This document shows positions 11,852-21,070 of a DNA stretch of 64,000 bases, in pieces. Source of the stretch: Mycobacteroides immunogenum (GTDB lineage Bacteria; Actinomycetota; Actinomycetes; Mycobacteriales; Mycobacteriaceae); the NCBI RefSeq assembly GCF_001605725.1, contig NZ_CP011530.1, positions 5,332,001 to 5,396,000 on the forward strand. Direction: 5' to 3'. Position 1 is the first letter of the stretch. The number at the start of each line of letters is the position of its first letter. The translations under genes and the position numbers were made by a program. The notes beneath the pieces were generated by a model, which was not told the DNA's origin, did not search any database, and was given only the letters and a program-made list of their open reading frames with translations.

Positions 11852-13104
11852 TCGGTCGCCAGCTTCTCCACAAGATCTGCTGCGGCCTTGACGCTTTCGG
11901 CGGCCTCGGTCATGCGGCTGGCGAGCTGCCGGGCTCTGGCCGCGCATTGTGGATCGAGGATGGAGCGTAGGTCTGACACCAGGGTCTTCTCCGTTGTGCC
12001 CGAAAACCGCCTGGCAGTACCCACTTTGAGTTGTTTGACGCGCCTGCCCCACAGTGTCTGGTCCAAATCCGTGGACAGAATCAGCGTGGGGACACCGGCA
12101 CGCAGGCCGGCCGCCGTGGTACCGGTGCCGCCGTGGTGGACCACCGCACGACACCTCGGGAAGGCCGCCGAATAGTTCATCGCGCTCACAATTTTGAGGT
12201 TCTCGGGATCGACCACATCGCCAAAGTCAGATCCGGCCGAACACACGAGAGCCCTGACACCCAACTGCGCACAGGCCCCATTGATCATGGCCAGTGTCTT
12301 GTCCGCGGACTCGACGGGCAGGCTGCCAAATCCGAAGAAGACCGGTGGCGCACCTGCGGCGATCCACGCGGCCACCTCGTCATCGAAACGGGTTGGCAAA
12401 TCCAGTGTCAACGCACCAACAAAGGGCCGGCGAGTTGCGAACCTCTCCCACTCCGCCGCCAGCCCCGGAAAGCACGCCGCGTCGTAGGCCTGAACTTCGA
12501 GCGAACCGCGCTCGGTGATCCGCCACGGCGAGGGCTTTATTGCCTTCGGCAGCTTCAGTTCACCGCGCTGTACACGCTCGACCTTTTTCGCGTTCTGCCA
12601 AGCCAGCCACTCCCCCGCCTTCATGGCCGACCGGCCGAGCGAGCCCGGCAGGTACGGCACGAACTGACCATTGGACCGCAGTGGAAAGAGATGCAACGTG
12701 GCCAACGGAATGTCGTAATACTCCGCGACATTGCCCGCCGCGTCTTCGAAGTTCACGCCGGTAAAGAGTAAGTCGGCCCCATCCGCCAACGAGGTCAACG
12801 TGGCAACGATGTCCTTCCAGCATTGCAGGAACGGTTCGACCACTTCGCGCCGCTTCTCGACCAACTCCGGAATCTTCCAGAAATTACGGAAGAAGTGCGT
12901 CCAGAACTCACGGTGCGCGTCCAGCACATTCTGCAGATCCGGTCCGTAGGGAACGGCCTGAGGCCCGGCGGCCGCGACGAAGTCGATCAGATCCGACGGC
13001 ACCGCCATACGCACATCGTGGCCCCGCCGCATGAGCTCACGGCCGACGGCGACGCACGGCTCGATGTCACCGCGCGTCCCATAGCTTGCCAGCACAAACT
13101 TCAT
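11827..13104 (-). CDS. GT1-family glycosyltransferase (GPL-type)
   Basis: A 425-aa nucleotide-sugar glycosyltransferase of the GT1 (GT-B fold) family used on mycobacterial glycopeptidolipids. The N-terminus MKFVLASYGTRGD is the family opening, and the C-terminal donor site reads HHGGTGTTAAGLRAGVP followed by DLDQTLWG. It is the second of two tandem paralogues; the other begins at 14425 and ends 40 nt upstream of this gene, so the two are probably co-transcribed. In GPL pathways such enzymes add 6-deoxytalose or rhamnose. Which sugar is used here, and on which hydroxyl, is not visible. Confidence 0.93.
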   Translation of the reverse strand: MKFVLASYGTRGDIEPCVAVGRELMRRGHDVRMAVPSDLIDFVAAAGPQAVPYGPDLQNVLDAHREFWTHFFRNFWKIPELVEKRREVVEPFLQCWKDIVATLTSLADGADLLFTGVNFEDAAGNVAEYYDIPLATLHLFPLRSNGQFVPYLPGSLGRSAMKAGEWLAWQNAKKVERVQRGELKLPKAIKPSPWRITERGSLEVQAYDAACFPGLAAEWERFATRRPFVGALTLDLPTRFDDEVAAWIAAGAPPVFFGFGSLPVESADKTLAMINGACAQLGVRALVCSAGSDFGDVVDPENLKIVSAMNYSAAFPRCRAVVHHGGTGTTAAGLRAGVPTLILSTDLDQTLWGRRVKQLKVGTARRFSGTTEKTLVSDLRSILDPQCAARARQLASRMTEAAESVKAAADLVEKLATDYRCGSRD

Positions 13105-13144
13105 CGCAGGTCCCTACAGGAAGCCACCGATACACGTCGGGTCA

Positions 13145-14425
13145 TCAACCGGCCCGCTTGAGGCGGGCGAAGTTCTCCAGCAGATCTGCGGCGTTCACCG
13201 GACTTTCGGCGGGTTTGGTCATGCGGGTTGCCACCTCGTGAGCTCTACTCACGCACCGCGGATCGAGGACGCTGCGCAGGTCCGCGACCAAGGTCTTCAC
13301 CGTGGTGGCCGAGAACCGCCTGGCCGTGCCCACTTTCAGACGTTTCACACGGGCTCCCCACAGTGTTTGGTCCAAATCCGTGGACAACACCAAGGTAGGA
13401 ACCCCTGCCCGCAAACTGGCCGCCGTGGTGCCCGCCCCGCCGTGATGCACGATCGCCTTGCATGCCGGAAAGACCGTCGAGTAGTTCATCACGGCAACCA
13501 CTTTGACGTTCTCAAAATGCCGGACATGCGTGAAGTCACTGCCACCCGCACACAGCAGAGCCCGCTCACCCAGTTCCTCGCAGGCCGCGCTGATCATGGC
13601 GAGCGTCTTGTCAGCAGACTCGACGGGCATGCTGCCGAATCCGAAACAAATCGGGGGCGTCCCCGCCGCGATCCACGACGCCACCTCATCATCGGAATCC
13701 GTTGGCAAGTCCAATGTCAACGCCCCGACAAAGGGACGGCGGTTCCCGAACTCTGCCCATTCGGCCGCCAGCCCCGGCATGCAGGCCTCATCGTATGCCT
13801 GGATTTCGAGCGCTCCGCGCTCGGTGATCCGCCACGGCGATGGCTTGGTGGCCTTGGGAAGACCCAGCTCACGGCGTTGAGGGTCTTCAAGTTTCTTGAA
13901 CAGCGGCCACCCGAGCCACTCCGAAAACCTCATGATGGAGCGGCCCACCCGCGCCGGCATACCCGGGACAAGCTGACCGTTGGCACGTATCGGAAAAACG
14001 TGCAGTGTGGCGAAGGGTAAGTCGAGGAACTCCGCGACGTTCCCGGCCGACTCTTCTCCGAGTACGCCTGTGAAGAGCAGATCCGCATCCCCTGCCTGGG
14101 AACGCAGCGTCGAACTGACCTCTTCCCAGCACTGCGTGAGAAAACGCCAGTCCTCGCGCAACAGCTCCTTGAGATCGCTGATCCGCCAGAAGTTCTTCCA
14201 AAAATTCCGCAGGAATCTAGCCCAGAAGTCCCGATTCACGTCCTGCCAGACGCGCACATCAGGGCCGCAGGCGACCGCCGCCAAGCCCACGGCTTCGACG
14301 AAGCCCACCAGGTCGGGCGGCACGATCATGCGCACCTCATGTCCCCGGCGTAACAGCTCCCGCCCGATAGCAACACCGGGCTCTACATCACCACGTGTCC
14401 CATAAAACGACAGTACGAATTTCAT
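13145..14425 (-). CDS. GT1-family glycosyltransferase, tandem paralogue
   Basis: Paralogue of the downstream gene with almost the same length (426 aa) from the start chosen here. The frame extends upstream to 14506, but the ATG at 14425 gives the conserved MKFVLSFYGTRGD N-terminus shared with its neighbour, so I prefer it. The donor-binding segment reads HHGGAGTTAASLRAGVP and then DLDQTLWG. The acceptor-side N-terminal halves differ more than the C-terminal halves, which is usual when two enzymes glycosylate different positions. It is downstream of, and same-strand with, the methyltransferase at 14571-15551, across about 145 bases without a gene. Two glycosylation steps on one lipopeptide are the simplest reading. 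Confidence 0.92.
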   Translation of the reverse strand: MKFVLSFYGTRGDVEPGVAIGRELLRRGHEVRMIVPPDLVGFVEAVGLAAVACGPDVRVWQDVNRDFWARFLRNFWKNFWRISDLKELLREDWRFLTQCWEEVSSTLRSQAGDADLLFTGVLGEESAGNVAEFLDLPFATLHVFPIRANGQLVPGMPARVGRSIMRFSEWLGWPLFKKLEDPQRRELGLPKATKPSPWRITERGALEIQAYDEACMPGLAAEWAEFGNRRPFVGALTLDLPTDSDDEVASWIAAGTPPICFGFGSMPVESADKTLAMISAACEELGERALLCAGGSDFTHVRHFENVKVVAVMNYSTVFPACKAIVHHGGAGTTAASLRAGVPTLVLSTDLDQTLWGARVKRLKVGTARRFSATTVKTLVADLRSVLDPRCVSRAHEVATRMTKPAESPVNAADLLENFARLKRAG

Positions 14426-14570
14426 CGCGGATCTCAGCCCTTCACTTCCCGTGTTCCTGCGGAATGAAAGCGGGAGCCTTGCCACGGCTCGACCGCCCGG
14501 CAGCATAACCCGGTACGCACGCTATCAACCTGAAATCCAACAGATTTGGGCAGAACGTCCAGATTTCACA

Positions 14571-15551
14571 TCATGCGCGCCGAAGGACGAATCCAGTCTG
14601 GTCACCGCGGTTCTGCTGATTGAGACGCTTGGCGCGCTTCTCCCATTCCCAGATCTGCTTGGGGCGGAACATCGTAAGGATCTTGGGGTCGGTCACCGGA
14701 ACGTCAACTCGGTAGGCCTCGCTCCCCGTGAACTGACCGAACGTTGAGTCGTCGAATGTCCGGGAAATACGCAATCCGGCTTGTTCGGCGGCCAGCGCCA
14801 TGCCTTCTCGCGAGGGTACGACCATATGCCGAGGGGCATCGGCCTGTACCCAGTTGGCCCCGTAGATGGACCATGCTTCCGATGACGTCGTGGGCACCCG
14901 CGCCAGGCACAAACCACCGACGGCGAGTTTCTGTGCCGCAAGCCGGAGTGTGGCCACCGGATCGGGCATGTGTTCGAGCGAGTGGTTGAACATGATCAGG
15001 TCGAATTCGCCTGTCACATCGCCCAGATACCGCTTCTGCAGCGGTACACCTTCCTGCGATTCGCCGTCTGCCGTGATGAATGGGTCGGCGCCGATCAGGC
15101 TGCTGAATCCAACTCTGGCAAGTCTGTCCAACAAGGCGCCGCTGCCACAGCCAACATCCAGGATCCGGGCGCCACGTTCGGTGCCAAGCTGGGCGAGCAT
15201 GCTGATGACGTCTCCTCCCAACAACACACGAAAGACACCCTCCGGCACTGGCGCCGTCATAATCGGACCGAATACTCTTCCACCGCTTCGCAATTTGAAT
15301 CGATCACGCTGGGTAACCAACCATTGAAGAGCTCTCGGCTGCCCTGACCCATTGTGTGAGTAATAAGTCTCTGGATAGTGACGCATGAGGTCGTCGCCCT
15401 CCAGTGCGTTTACGATCTGCAAGGTGTCACACGAGGCACAACTGAAATAGTCGAACACCTCCCGGGTCCCGAACATCATCTCGCGGATTTCAAGCTTCCG
15501 ATGGGGACCGGATGAACCACACAGCCGGCACTCACTGGTAACGAACATCAT
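14571..15551 (-). CDS. Class I SAM-dependent methyltransferase with N-terminal Cys-pair domain
   Basis: A 326-aa protein. Two CxxC pairs near the N-terminus (CRLC, then CASC about 30 residues later) look like a small zinc-binding domain. The Rossmann SAM-binding motif I, GARILDVGCGSG, follows mid-protein, with FDLIMFNHSLEHM as the post-motif helix. This arrangement occurs in methyltransferases of sugar and natural-product pathways. Its position upstream of the two glycosyltransferases suggests O- or C-methylation of a sugar or of the peptide. The gene is divergent from the GAP/Sap pair, with 77 bases between start codons. Confidence 0.88.
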   Translation of the reverse strand: MMFVTSECRLCGSSGPHRKLEIREMMFGTREVFDYFSCASCDTLQIVNALEGDDLMRHYPETYYSHNGSGQPRALQWLVTQRDRFKLRSGGRVFGPIMTAPVPEGVFRVLLGGDVISMLAQLGTERGARILDVGCGSGALLDRLARVGFSSLIGADPFITADGESQEGVPLQKRYLGDVTGEFDLIMFNHSLEHMPDPVATLRLAAQKLAVGGLCLARVPTTSSEAWSIYGANWVQADAPRHMVVPSREGMALAAEQAGLRISRTFDDSTFGQFTGSEAYRVDVPVTDPKILTMFRPKQIWEWEKRAKRLNQQNRGDQTGFVLRRA

Positions 15552-15628
15552 TCAGATCTCCAAGCGCTGGTGACCGTGCGCCACAGAACAACTCTCAAAG
15601 GAACCACAGACGACGAACCTACCGCGTA

Positions 15629-16432
15629 GTGTGTCCGAACGTGTGGGGATCGGTACTGGCGCTCGTGGTACTGGTGGCCCTCAACCCGATACGCCTCGGC
15701 ATCACGCTCCTGGTGATCTCCCGGTCACGACCCGTACAGAACCTGCTCGTCTACTGGGCAGGTTGTCTTATCGGCTGCATCCCAGCCATGGTGCTTCCGC
15801 TCACCCTGCTGCATGTCACGCCGATGTTCAGATCTTTCGCCGAGAATGCCGCGGCCAGTCCCACCATTCGTCATATTCAGCTCGGCATGGGTTTAGTGGC
15901 GCTGTCCGTCGCCGCACTGATAGCGGTCCGACCGATGTTGCGGAAGCGCGACCTTCAGATGGCGTCCAGCGGTAATGCGCCTGCACCAGAAGTGAATCCA
16001 CCAACCACAAATCCCCTCTCGCGGCTATTGGGACGCGACGATGATGCCGTGACGGCAGCGGGTCGCTCTCCAGGCAGACGGCTACTGGCCCGCGCCACCG
16101 ATGCCTGGGAGAACGGAGCCCTGTGGGTCTCATTCGCAATCGGCCTGTTGCTCGGTGGTATCGAGCCGGACGCGGGTTTGTTCCTCATCGCCATCCTAGT
16201 GACGTCAGGGGCCGGCACGGCGACACAAGTCATCGTCGCCATCGTATTCGCCGTCGGGGTATTGGGCATCGTCGAACTCACCCTGGTCAGCTACGCGGTT
16301 GCACCGGCGAAAACTCAAGCGGTTGTGCAGCTCTTACACGATTGGGCATTGACTCACCGCCGAAAAATTCTGATCGCCATGTGCATAGTGGCTGGAGTTT
16401 CCCTTCTCCTCCACGGGAGCGGCGCCATTTGA
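15629..16432 (+). CDS. GAP/Sap-family integral membrane protein
   Basis: A 267-aa polytopic membrane protein of the family that includes Gap (glycopeptidolipid addressing protein) and Sap (sulfolipid-1 addressing protein), which help move surface glycolipids across the mycobacterial envelope. It has six or so hydrophobic segments split by a polar loop near residues 105-155. The N-terminus with ALNPIRLGITLLVISRSRP is the family signature. A GTG at 15629 or one at 15641 could be the start; the second gives the shorter family-like N-terminus. A paralogue follows 116 nt downstream on the same strand. Confidence 0.87.
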   Translation: MCPNVWGSVLALVVLVALNPIRLGITLLVISRSRPVQNLLVYWAGCLIGCIPAMVLPLTLLHVTPMFRSFAENAAASPTIRHIQLGMGLVALSVAALIAVRPMLRKRDLQMASSGNAPAPEVNPPTTNPLSRLLGRDDDAVTAAGRSPGRRLLARATDAWENGALWVSFAIGLLLGGIEPDAGLFLIAILVTSGAGTATQVIVAIVFAVGVLGIVELTLVSYAVAPAKTQAVVQLLHDWALTHRRKILIAMCIVAGVSLLLHGSGAI

Positions 16433-16548
16433 CACTGTCGGAGCTGATGCGAAACCTATTCGGGCACAATGATTCGCCAAACTCGTGGTTCGCACCATCG
16501 GCGTAATTTGGTTGTGAATTTCGCCAAGAAACCGCCACCGCCTGGGTA

Positions 16549-17346
16549 GTGTTCGGGGCCGTGTGGGGTCTACTGCTCGCGATGGCAATCATGTTCGCCG
16601 TCAATCCGGTCTTGCTCGCCATCATTGTCTTGATGATCTCGCGGCCTCGGCCTCTGCAGAATCTGGCGGCCTACTGGCTCGGCACCCTGATCGTAAGTCT
16701 CGCCGGCCTATTGATACCGCTGATGGTGTTGCACATAGCGCCATCCTTTCGTTCGTTTGTCGAAGATATGGCCACCCCAGGCAGCAGCATCACCACCCGC
16801 GTCGTGAACCTCGGCATGGGTCTTCTCATGCTCTCGATCGTGACACTGCTGGCCGTGCGCTCGGTCCGCGAACGTTCACACCAACCGGTCCCTGCCTGCA
16901 GCGTGCCCGCAGGCACGGCCATCTCTGAAAGGCCAAACCCGATCACGTCGCCGTTCGGCACTCACAGCGATACCGAGACAGCGGGCGGCTCAGTGTTCAG
17001 GCGGACACTGCGCCGCCTCCAAAGCGCCTGGGAAGAGGGAGCTTTATGGGTCGCATTGGTGTTCGGCCTCTGCGGTGTGCCACCACCCATGCTGGTTATC
17101 TTTGTGCTCACGCCCGTGGTGGCCTCCGGCGCCCCGATCGTCACTCAAGTCATCGCTGTCATCGCATTTGTCTTCGGGATGTTCGCGGTGGTCGAACTCA
17201 CCCTGGTCTGCTACCTGATCGCGCCTACGCGAACCCTCGTCGTACTGCAGCCCCTACACGACTGGGCTCTCGCTCACCGACGGCAGGTGCTGATCACCAT
17301 CTTCTCGATCGCCGGGACCATCCAGATCATCAACGGCATCGCCTGA
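16549..17346 (+). CDS. GAP/Sap-family integral membrane protein, second copy
   Basis: A 265-aa paralogue of the preceding gene, with the same layout of about six membrane segments and a polar central loop. The opening AVNPVLLAIIVLMISRPRP aligns with the upstream copy, and both end near LHDWALxHRRxxLI. Sequence divergence between the copies is considerable, so this is an old duplication. The two products may form a hetero-oligomer or handle different intermediates. The gene converges on the sulfotransferase gene with 24 bases between stop codons. Confidence 0.87.
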   Translation: MFGAVWGLLLAMAIMFAVNPVLLAIIVLMISRPRPLQNLAAYWLGTLIVSLAGLLIPLMVLHIAPSFRSFVEDMATPGSSITTRVVNLGMGLLMLSIVTLLAVRSVRERSHQPVPACSVPAGTAISERPNPITSPFGTHSDTETAGGSVFRRTLRRLQSAWEEGALWVALVFGLCGVPPPMLVIFVLTPVVASGAPIVTQVIAVIAFVFGMFAVVELTLVCYLIAPTRTLVVLQPLHDWALAHRRQVLITIFSIAGTIQIINGIA

Positions 17347-17370
17347 ATCCGTCAGGTCATGCGGTGCGGT

Positions 17371-18327
17371 TCACGCCCATGTGCCGCGGCGACCATTAGC
17401 GGTCGCCATGACCTCGTAGATCAGCTTCATCATCGACGGGCGAGTACGGCGGCTCAGCTTGTGGAATCTCTGGAAATCCTCAATCAAGGCCCGGAAACCA
17501 CGCTCGCTGGTCCGATAGGAACCCAAGACCCGGTCGAGTTCGGCCGTGTCCCACGGGTCGTCTCGCGCGGCCGCACAGAGAGTGCCGTAGACAACCGACA
17601 TCCAGTCCGTGCCGAAGGGCTCTGAGACTGGGCCCGAGTACTTTTGCCGCCGGAGATCGGCTTCGAGGAACTCGTCGATGGCCTCCTCGTCGCGAGAATC
17701 CAGGTTGACGCCGAGCGCCACCGAGATCCGCTTCACCTCCCTGCGCCAATCCTCCAGAAGGTTGGTGTATCCGACGAAAACACGCGGCACATCGCGGGTA
17801 TTCGCCTCCGCCAACAGATTGAACTTAAGCCACAGAGCGCTGGAGAATTCCGGCGAAGCGGCCGCTTGAGCAGCGACCGACGCCACCACCTCGGTGGGGT
17901 GACGCACCGCGATCACCGTTGCCACATCGAATCCGGACAGTTGTGCGGCCTCAAACCACATGTCGGACAGCAGATTTATCCTCGGGTCCTTGATGACAAC
18001 CAACGGCGCGGGCGGCAGCGTCTTCAGATATGCCTGGATGTCAGCGAGGCAGGCCGCCTTCTCGCCCGCGCTGAACGCCTCCGGCTCCTGTAGGCGCAAT
18101 GTCGTGTCGAATCGTGAGCTGCCATTGCGGTGCAGGATCCTCTCGTTGAGGATGATCGCTTTGCGTGGCTCCCAATAGCCTCGAGGGTTGGCCGGGTTCG
18201 CTCCAGCGAGCGCGGAGGGAAGCGCACCGCCACACAACGAGAGAACGCGGGTGATCGCCGAGGTACCCGATCTGGCCATGCCCATGACAAAGAGAAGAAT
18301 CGGGCGGCCCTGACCCTCCCCACTCAT
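17371..18327 (-). CDS. Sulfotransferase family protein
   Basis: A 318-aa protein with the two PAPS-binding elements of cytosolic-type sulfotransferases: the 5'-phosphosulfate loop GMARSGTSAI near residue 20, and a 3'-phosphate motif around VRHPTEVVASVAAQ near residue 135. KDPR lies about 20 residues before the second motif. The family transfers sulfate from PAPS to hydroxyl groups of sugars or lipids. Start is the ATG at 18327. It lies between the GAP/Sap pair and a methyltransferase, so by context it would sulfate the product of the adjacent NRPS-glycosyltransferase locus. Some proteins of this fold are divergent and lack a proven activity. Confidence 0.8.
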   Translation of the reverse strand: MSGEGQGRPILLFVMGMARSGTSAITRVLSLCGGALPSALAGANPANPRGYWEPRKAIILNERILHRNGSSRFDTTLRLQEPEAFSAGEKAACLADIQAYLKTLPPAPLVVIKDPRINLLSDMWFEAAQLSGFDVATVIAVRHPTEVVASVAAQAAASPEFSSALWLKFNLLAEANTRDVPRVFVGYTNLLEDWRREVKRISVALGVNLDSRDEEAIDEFLEADLRRQKYSGPVSEPFGTDWMSVVYGTLCAAARDDPWDTAELDRVLGSYRTSERGFRALIEDFQRFHKLSRRTRPSMMKLIYEVMATANGRRGTWA

Positions 18328-18558
18328 ATTCCCGGACTCCCGCTCGATATCGCATTGAGTAGGGAGGCACCGTGCCGCACCATGAGATGTTCCTCCAGCG
18401 ATAGACCGCCCGGTCCTGATGGGCCTATCCGATCAGAACGAGTTTCGAGGCGTAATTGACTGTCGCACATTGAATCATGCGTGCGCAGCACATGTGACGA
18501 CATCGAGATGCTTTTCAGAAGTGGTAACGGTGGTGATAATGAACAACTTTCCGATCTC

Positions 18559-19341
18559 TCAGCCGGTCCGTTCCGGCCGACTCGCGACTAACACCGTCGG
18601 CCCCAATCCCCTTCGGCTTCGGAACTCGACGGTGATCTCCGGATCCGCGTGACACGCCAATGCCCGCAGCGCCGACGGGCTGTAGGCGCGAAGAGAACTG
18701 ATGAATCCATCGTGCTGCAGCGGCGAGATTCTGACCAGCGGTAGCACCACCGCCAACAATGCGATGTGCAACGGCACCGGCGGCCTGGGTAGATCAACGA
18801 TCAACAACTTCCGCGCCACCCGGGTCCCTGCCGCGAAGACCCTGGCGGCAAGCTCCGGCGGAAGATGGTGCAGAGATAATGCAAACACCGCCAGGTCGTA
18901 ATGCCGTTCTGGCGCGTCGATTTCGGTGGCGTCCATTTGTCGGACTGTTGCGCGCGGATGACTGCCGATTTCACTGGCCGCCGCCGCGGCCACAAAACTC
19001 GGATCGATATCAGTCACCGTCACCCGGGCTGTGGAATGCATTTCCAACAACTTGTGTGACAACCCGCCGAGTCCGGCACCGAGTTCCAGGATTTCCGGCT
19101 GCTCCACCCCCGCCACTTCGCGAAGGACCATTCGCGCGCACTTCTCGTGGATCCCGATCCGCCGCCGTCGCCCGGCGCGATCGAGTGACTGCATGACCTT
19201 CCGCTTGAGATCATCGACGTCGTCGCGATCCAAGTATTCCAGCCGATTGGTCTGTAATCGCCGGTCCAGCCAGGATGCGTCGGGGCCGCCCCGAGGCATG
19301 CCCGAAATATCGCATGCGCTGTTGTCCACGTACAACATCAT
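18559..19341 (-). CDS. Class I SAM-dependent methyltransferase
   Basis: A 260-aa protein with a Rossmann SAM site: motif I ILELGAGLGGLS near residue 84, an acidic end of strand 2 in VTVTDIDPSF, and FALSLHHLP as motif IV region. A hydrophobic stretch near residues 190-210 may help it meet a membrane or lipid substrate. It reads the same way as the sulfotransferase gene, which starts 231 bases downstream, and is divergent from the acyltransferase gene at 19659. It is one of two methyltransferases in the locus. O-methylation of a sugar or hydroxy-acyl chain is the natural guess. Confidence 0.85.
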   Translation of the reverse strand: MMLYVDNSACDISGMPRGGPDASWLDRRLQTNRLEYLDRDDVDDLKRKVMQSLDRAGRRRRIGIHEKCARMVLREVAGVEQPEILELGAGLGGLSHKLLEMHSTARVTVTDIDPSFVAAAAASEIGSHPRATVRQMDATEIDAPERHYDLAVFALSLHHLPPELAARVFAAGTRVARKLLIVDLPRPPVPLHIALLAVVLPLVRISPLQHDGFISSLRAYSPSALRALACHADPEITVEFRSRRGLGPTVLVASRPERTG

Positions 19342-19658
19342 GGATCACGACGGTGCTTCCCGGTATATCTGTCGTGAAATCAAATACGGTGTGGGGCAGA
19401 AAATATGCAAGATCGATCCAGTTATTCGGTGACACGCCGCAACGGCGATTTGGGCCCGCCCGTCATTCAGATTGCCGGCGGCCACCACGAACTAGAATTC
19501 ACCACGGCATCTCCGTGAACCGACTAGGCTGCGGACCTATTCGGTTCTTGTGGGCTCGGCCGAGGGCCGGCGAAATTGCGTTGCAACTGAGCCATGCGTA
19601 TCTCCAAATCCATTGCCGCTCACACCGTGTAACAGTCGAGAGCGAAGGAGTCTGATCG
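19342..19658. other. Divergent intergenic region without a gene
   Basis: About 317 bases between the methyltransferase and acyltransferase starts. It presumably carries two promoters. I see no tRNA, no strong inverted repeat and no convincing small ORF. The only clear signal is the ribosome binding site GAAGGAG at 19644-19650 for the downstream gene. Confidence 0.4.
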
Positions 19659-21065
19659 GTGTCTGGGCAAGTGCGGCGTGTACGCGAATCCATGAGCAGA
19701 CGCCGTGCAGCCAAAAGTGCTGCACAACTGGATAATCGGTTGGCGCTGGCAGACCAGGCACTGCTTGCCGAACATCACGCCGCCGGCATGAACGTGGTCA
19801 TTCAAGTTACCTGGCTGTACGGAGCTGATGTCGATCTCGAGGCGTTGCAGCGTTTCCGTCACAATCTGGGGCAAGGCTTACTCGGCCGGCGCATCGAGCG
19901 CCCCGCGCTGCCCATAGCCCGGCATCGCTGGGTATTGGATCATGGGCCCGCGGATATCGACATCGCTGCGCATGCCCGTCCGCGTTCAGAGTTCAGCGAC
20001 TGGGTTGACGAGCGCTCGCAGCTGCGTATCGATCCTGAGTCCGGACCCGGCTGGCACCTCGGCGTCCTCCCCCTTCAGGACGGCACAACCGCAATCAGCT
20101 TGGTGCTCTCCCACAACCTCATCGACGGTCTGGGCCTGGCCCTGGTGATTGTCGAGGCGGTTCTCGGCCGGGTGCGAGATCTCGGATATCCAGCGCCCTT
20201 GTCCCGCAGACGACTCCGGGCGCTGGGCCAGGACGCGCGACAGACGGCGCGTGACGTTCCCCAGGTCGCGCGCGCGCTGGTAGCGGCGGTGAAGCTGGGG
20301 CGGCAACAGGCTCGTGACAAAGGTGCGACGGCACCCTCAACAGCAGCGCCGCCCAGTGCGGGGGTGCCCGATGAAATTGTGCTGGTCCCCGCCATCACCA
20401 TCTATGTCGGCCTGGAAGATTGGGACGCTTGTGCGGCAGTCCTCGGCGGAGCGAGCCATACCCTCGCCGCCGCGTTCGCCGCCCGATTCGGAGAGCGCAT
20501 CGGCCGCAGTCGCGCCGCTGACGGCGCGATCACCTTGCAGATTCCGATCAGTGACCGTACCGAGGACGACACTCGAGCCATGGCACTGTCGTATGCTCGC
20601 GTGAGCATCGATCCGGCTCAACTCACCACAGATCTCCGCGAGGTACGAGCTGCCATCAAGGAGACCCTGCGGGCGTTGAAAGAAACGCCGGACGAATCCA
20701 AGCAACTCTTATGGCTGCCTTCATTCGCGCCCGAGCGCACGCTCAAGCGGATGGTCGCCAGGTTGCCCGCAGACCCCGATCAATCAGTCTTTTGTTCCTA
20801 CTTAGGTGATCTCCATTCGATGATCGGCTGGCCCGCCGGCACGCTTGCCGACTTTCAGAACGCACGCGCCACCGGACAACGCGAAAGTCGCCGGCTGCTT
20901 GAGCGGACCGGCGGCCGGATGTTCATTCTCTCCGGCCGCCTGAACGGCAAGATCTTCATCAGTGTCGGCGCCTATCAGCCCGGCTCGGCCAATACCAAGG
21001 AAGCATTGCGCGAATTAGCCGATCGAACACTGGCTGACTTCGGCTTGACCGCCGAGATTCACTGA
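19659..21065 (+). CDS. Condensation-superfamily acyltransferase (PapA / WS-DGAT-like)
   Basis: A 468-aa protein of the CoA-dependent acyltransferase / condensation-domain superfamily. The catalytic motif is HNLIDG at about residue 152; only the HxxxD pattern is kept, without the doubled first histidine. The C-terminal half carries an ILSGRLNGKIFISV segment, which fits the structural-core strands of this fold. The GTG at 19659 is well supported by GAAGGAG eight bases upstream. In GPL, phthiocerol and trehalose-lipid pathways, enzymes of this class add fatty acyl groups. In this locus it could acylate a sugar or the peptide. A wax-ester or triacylglycerol synthase role is possible but less likely here. 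Confidence 0.75.
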   Translation: MSGQVRRVRESMSRRRAAKSAAQLDNRLALADQALLAEHHAAGMNVVIQVTWLYGADVDLEALQRFRHNLGQGLLGRRIERPALPIARHRWVLDHGPADIDIAAHARPRSEFSDWVDERSQLRIDPESGPGWHLGVLPLQDGTTAISLVLSHNLIDGLGLALVIVEAVLGRVRDLGYPAPLSRRRLRALGQDARQTARDVPQVARALVAAVKLGRQQARDKGATAPSTAAPPSAGVPDEIVLVPAITIYVGLEDWDACAAVLGGASHTLAAAFAARFGERIGRSRAADGAITLQIPISDRTEDDTRAMALSYARVSIDPAQLTTDLREVRAAIKETLRALKETPDESKQLLWLPSFAPERTLKRMVARLPADPDQSVFCSYLGDLHSMIGWPAGTLADFQNARATGQRESRRLLERTGGRMFILSGRLNGKIFISVGAYQPGSANTKEALRELADRTLADFGLTAEIH

Positions 21066-21070
21066 CGCGG

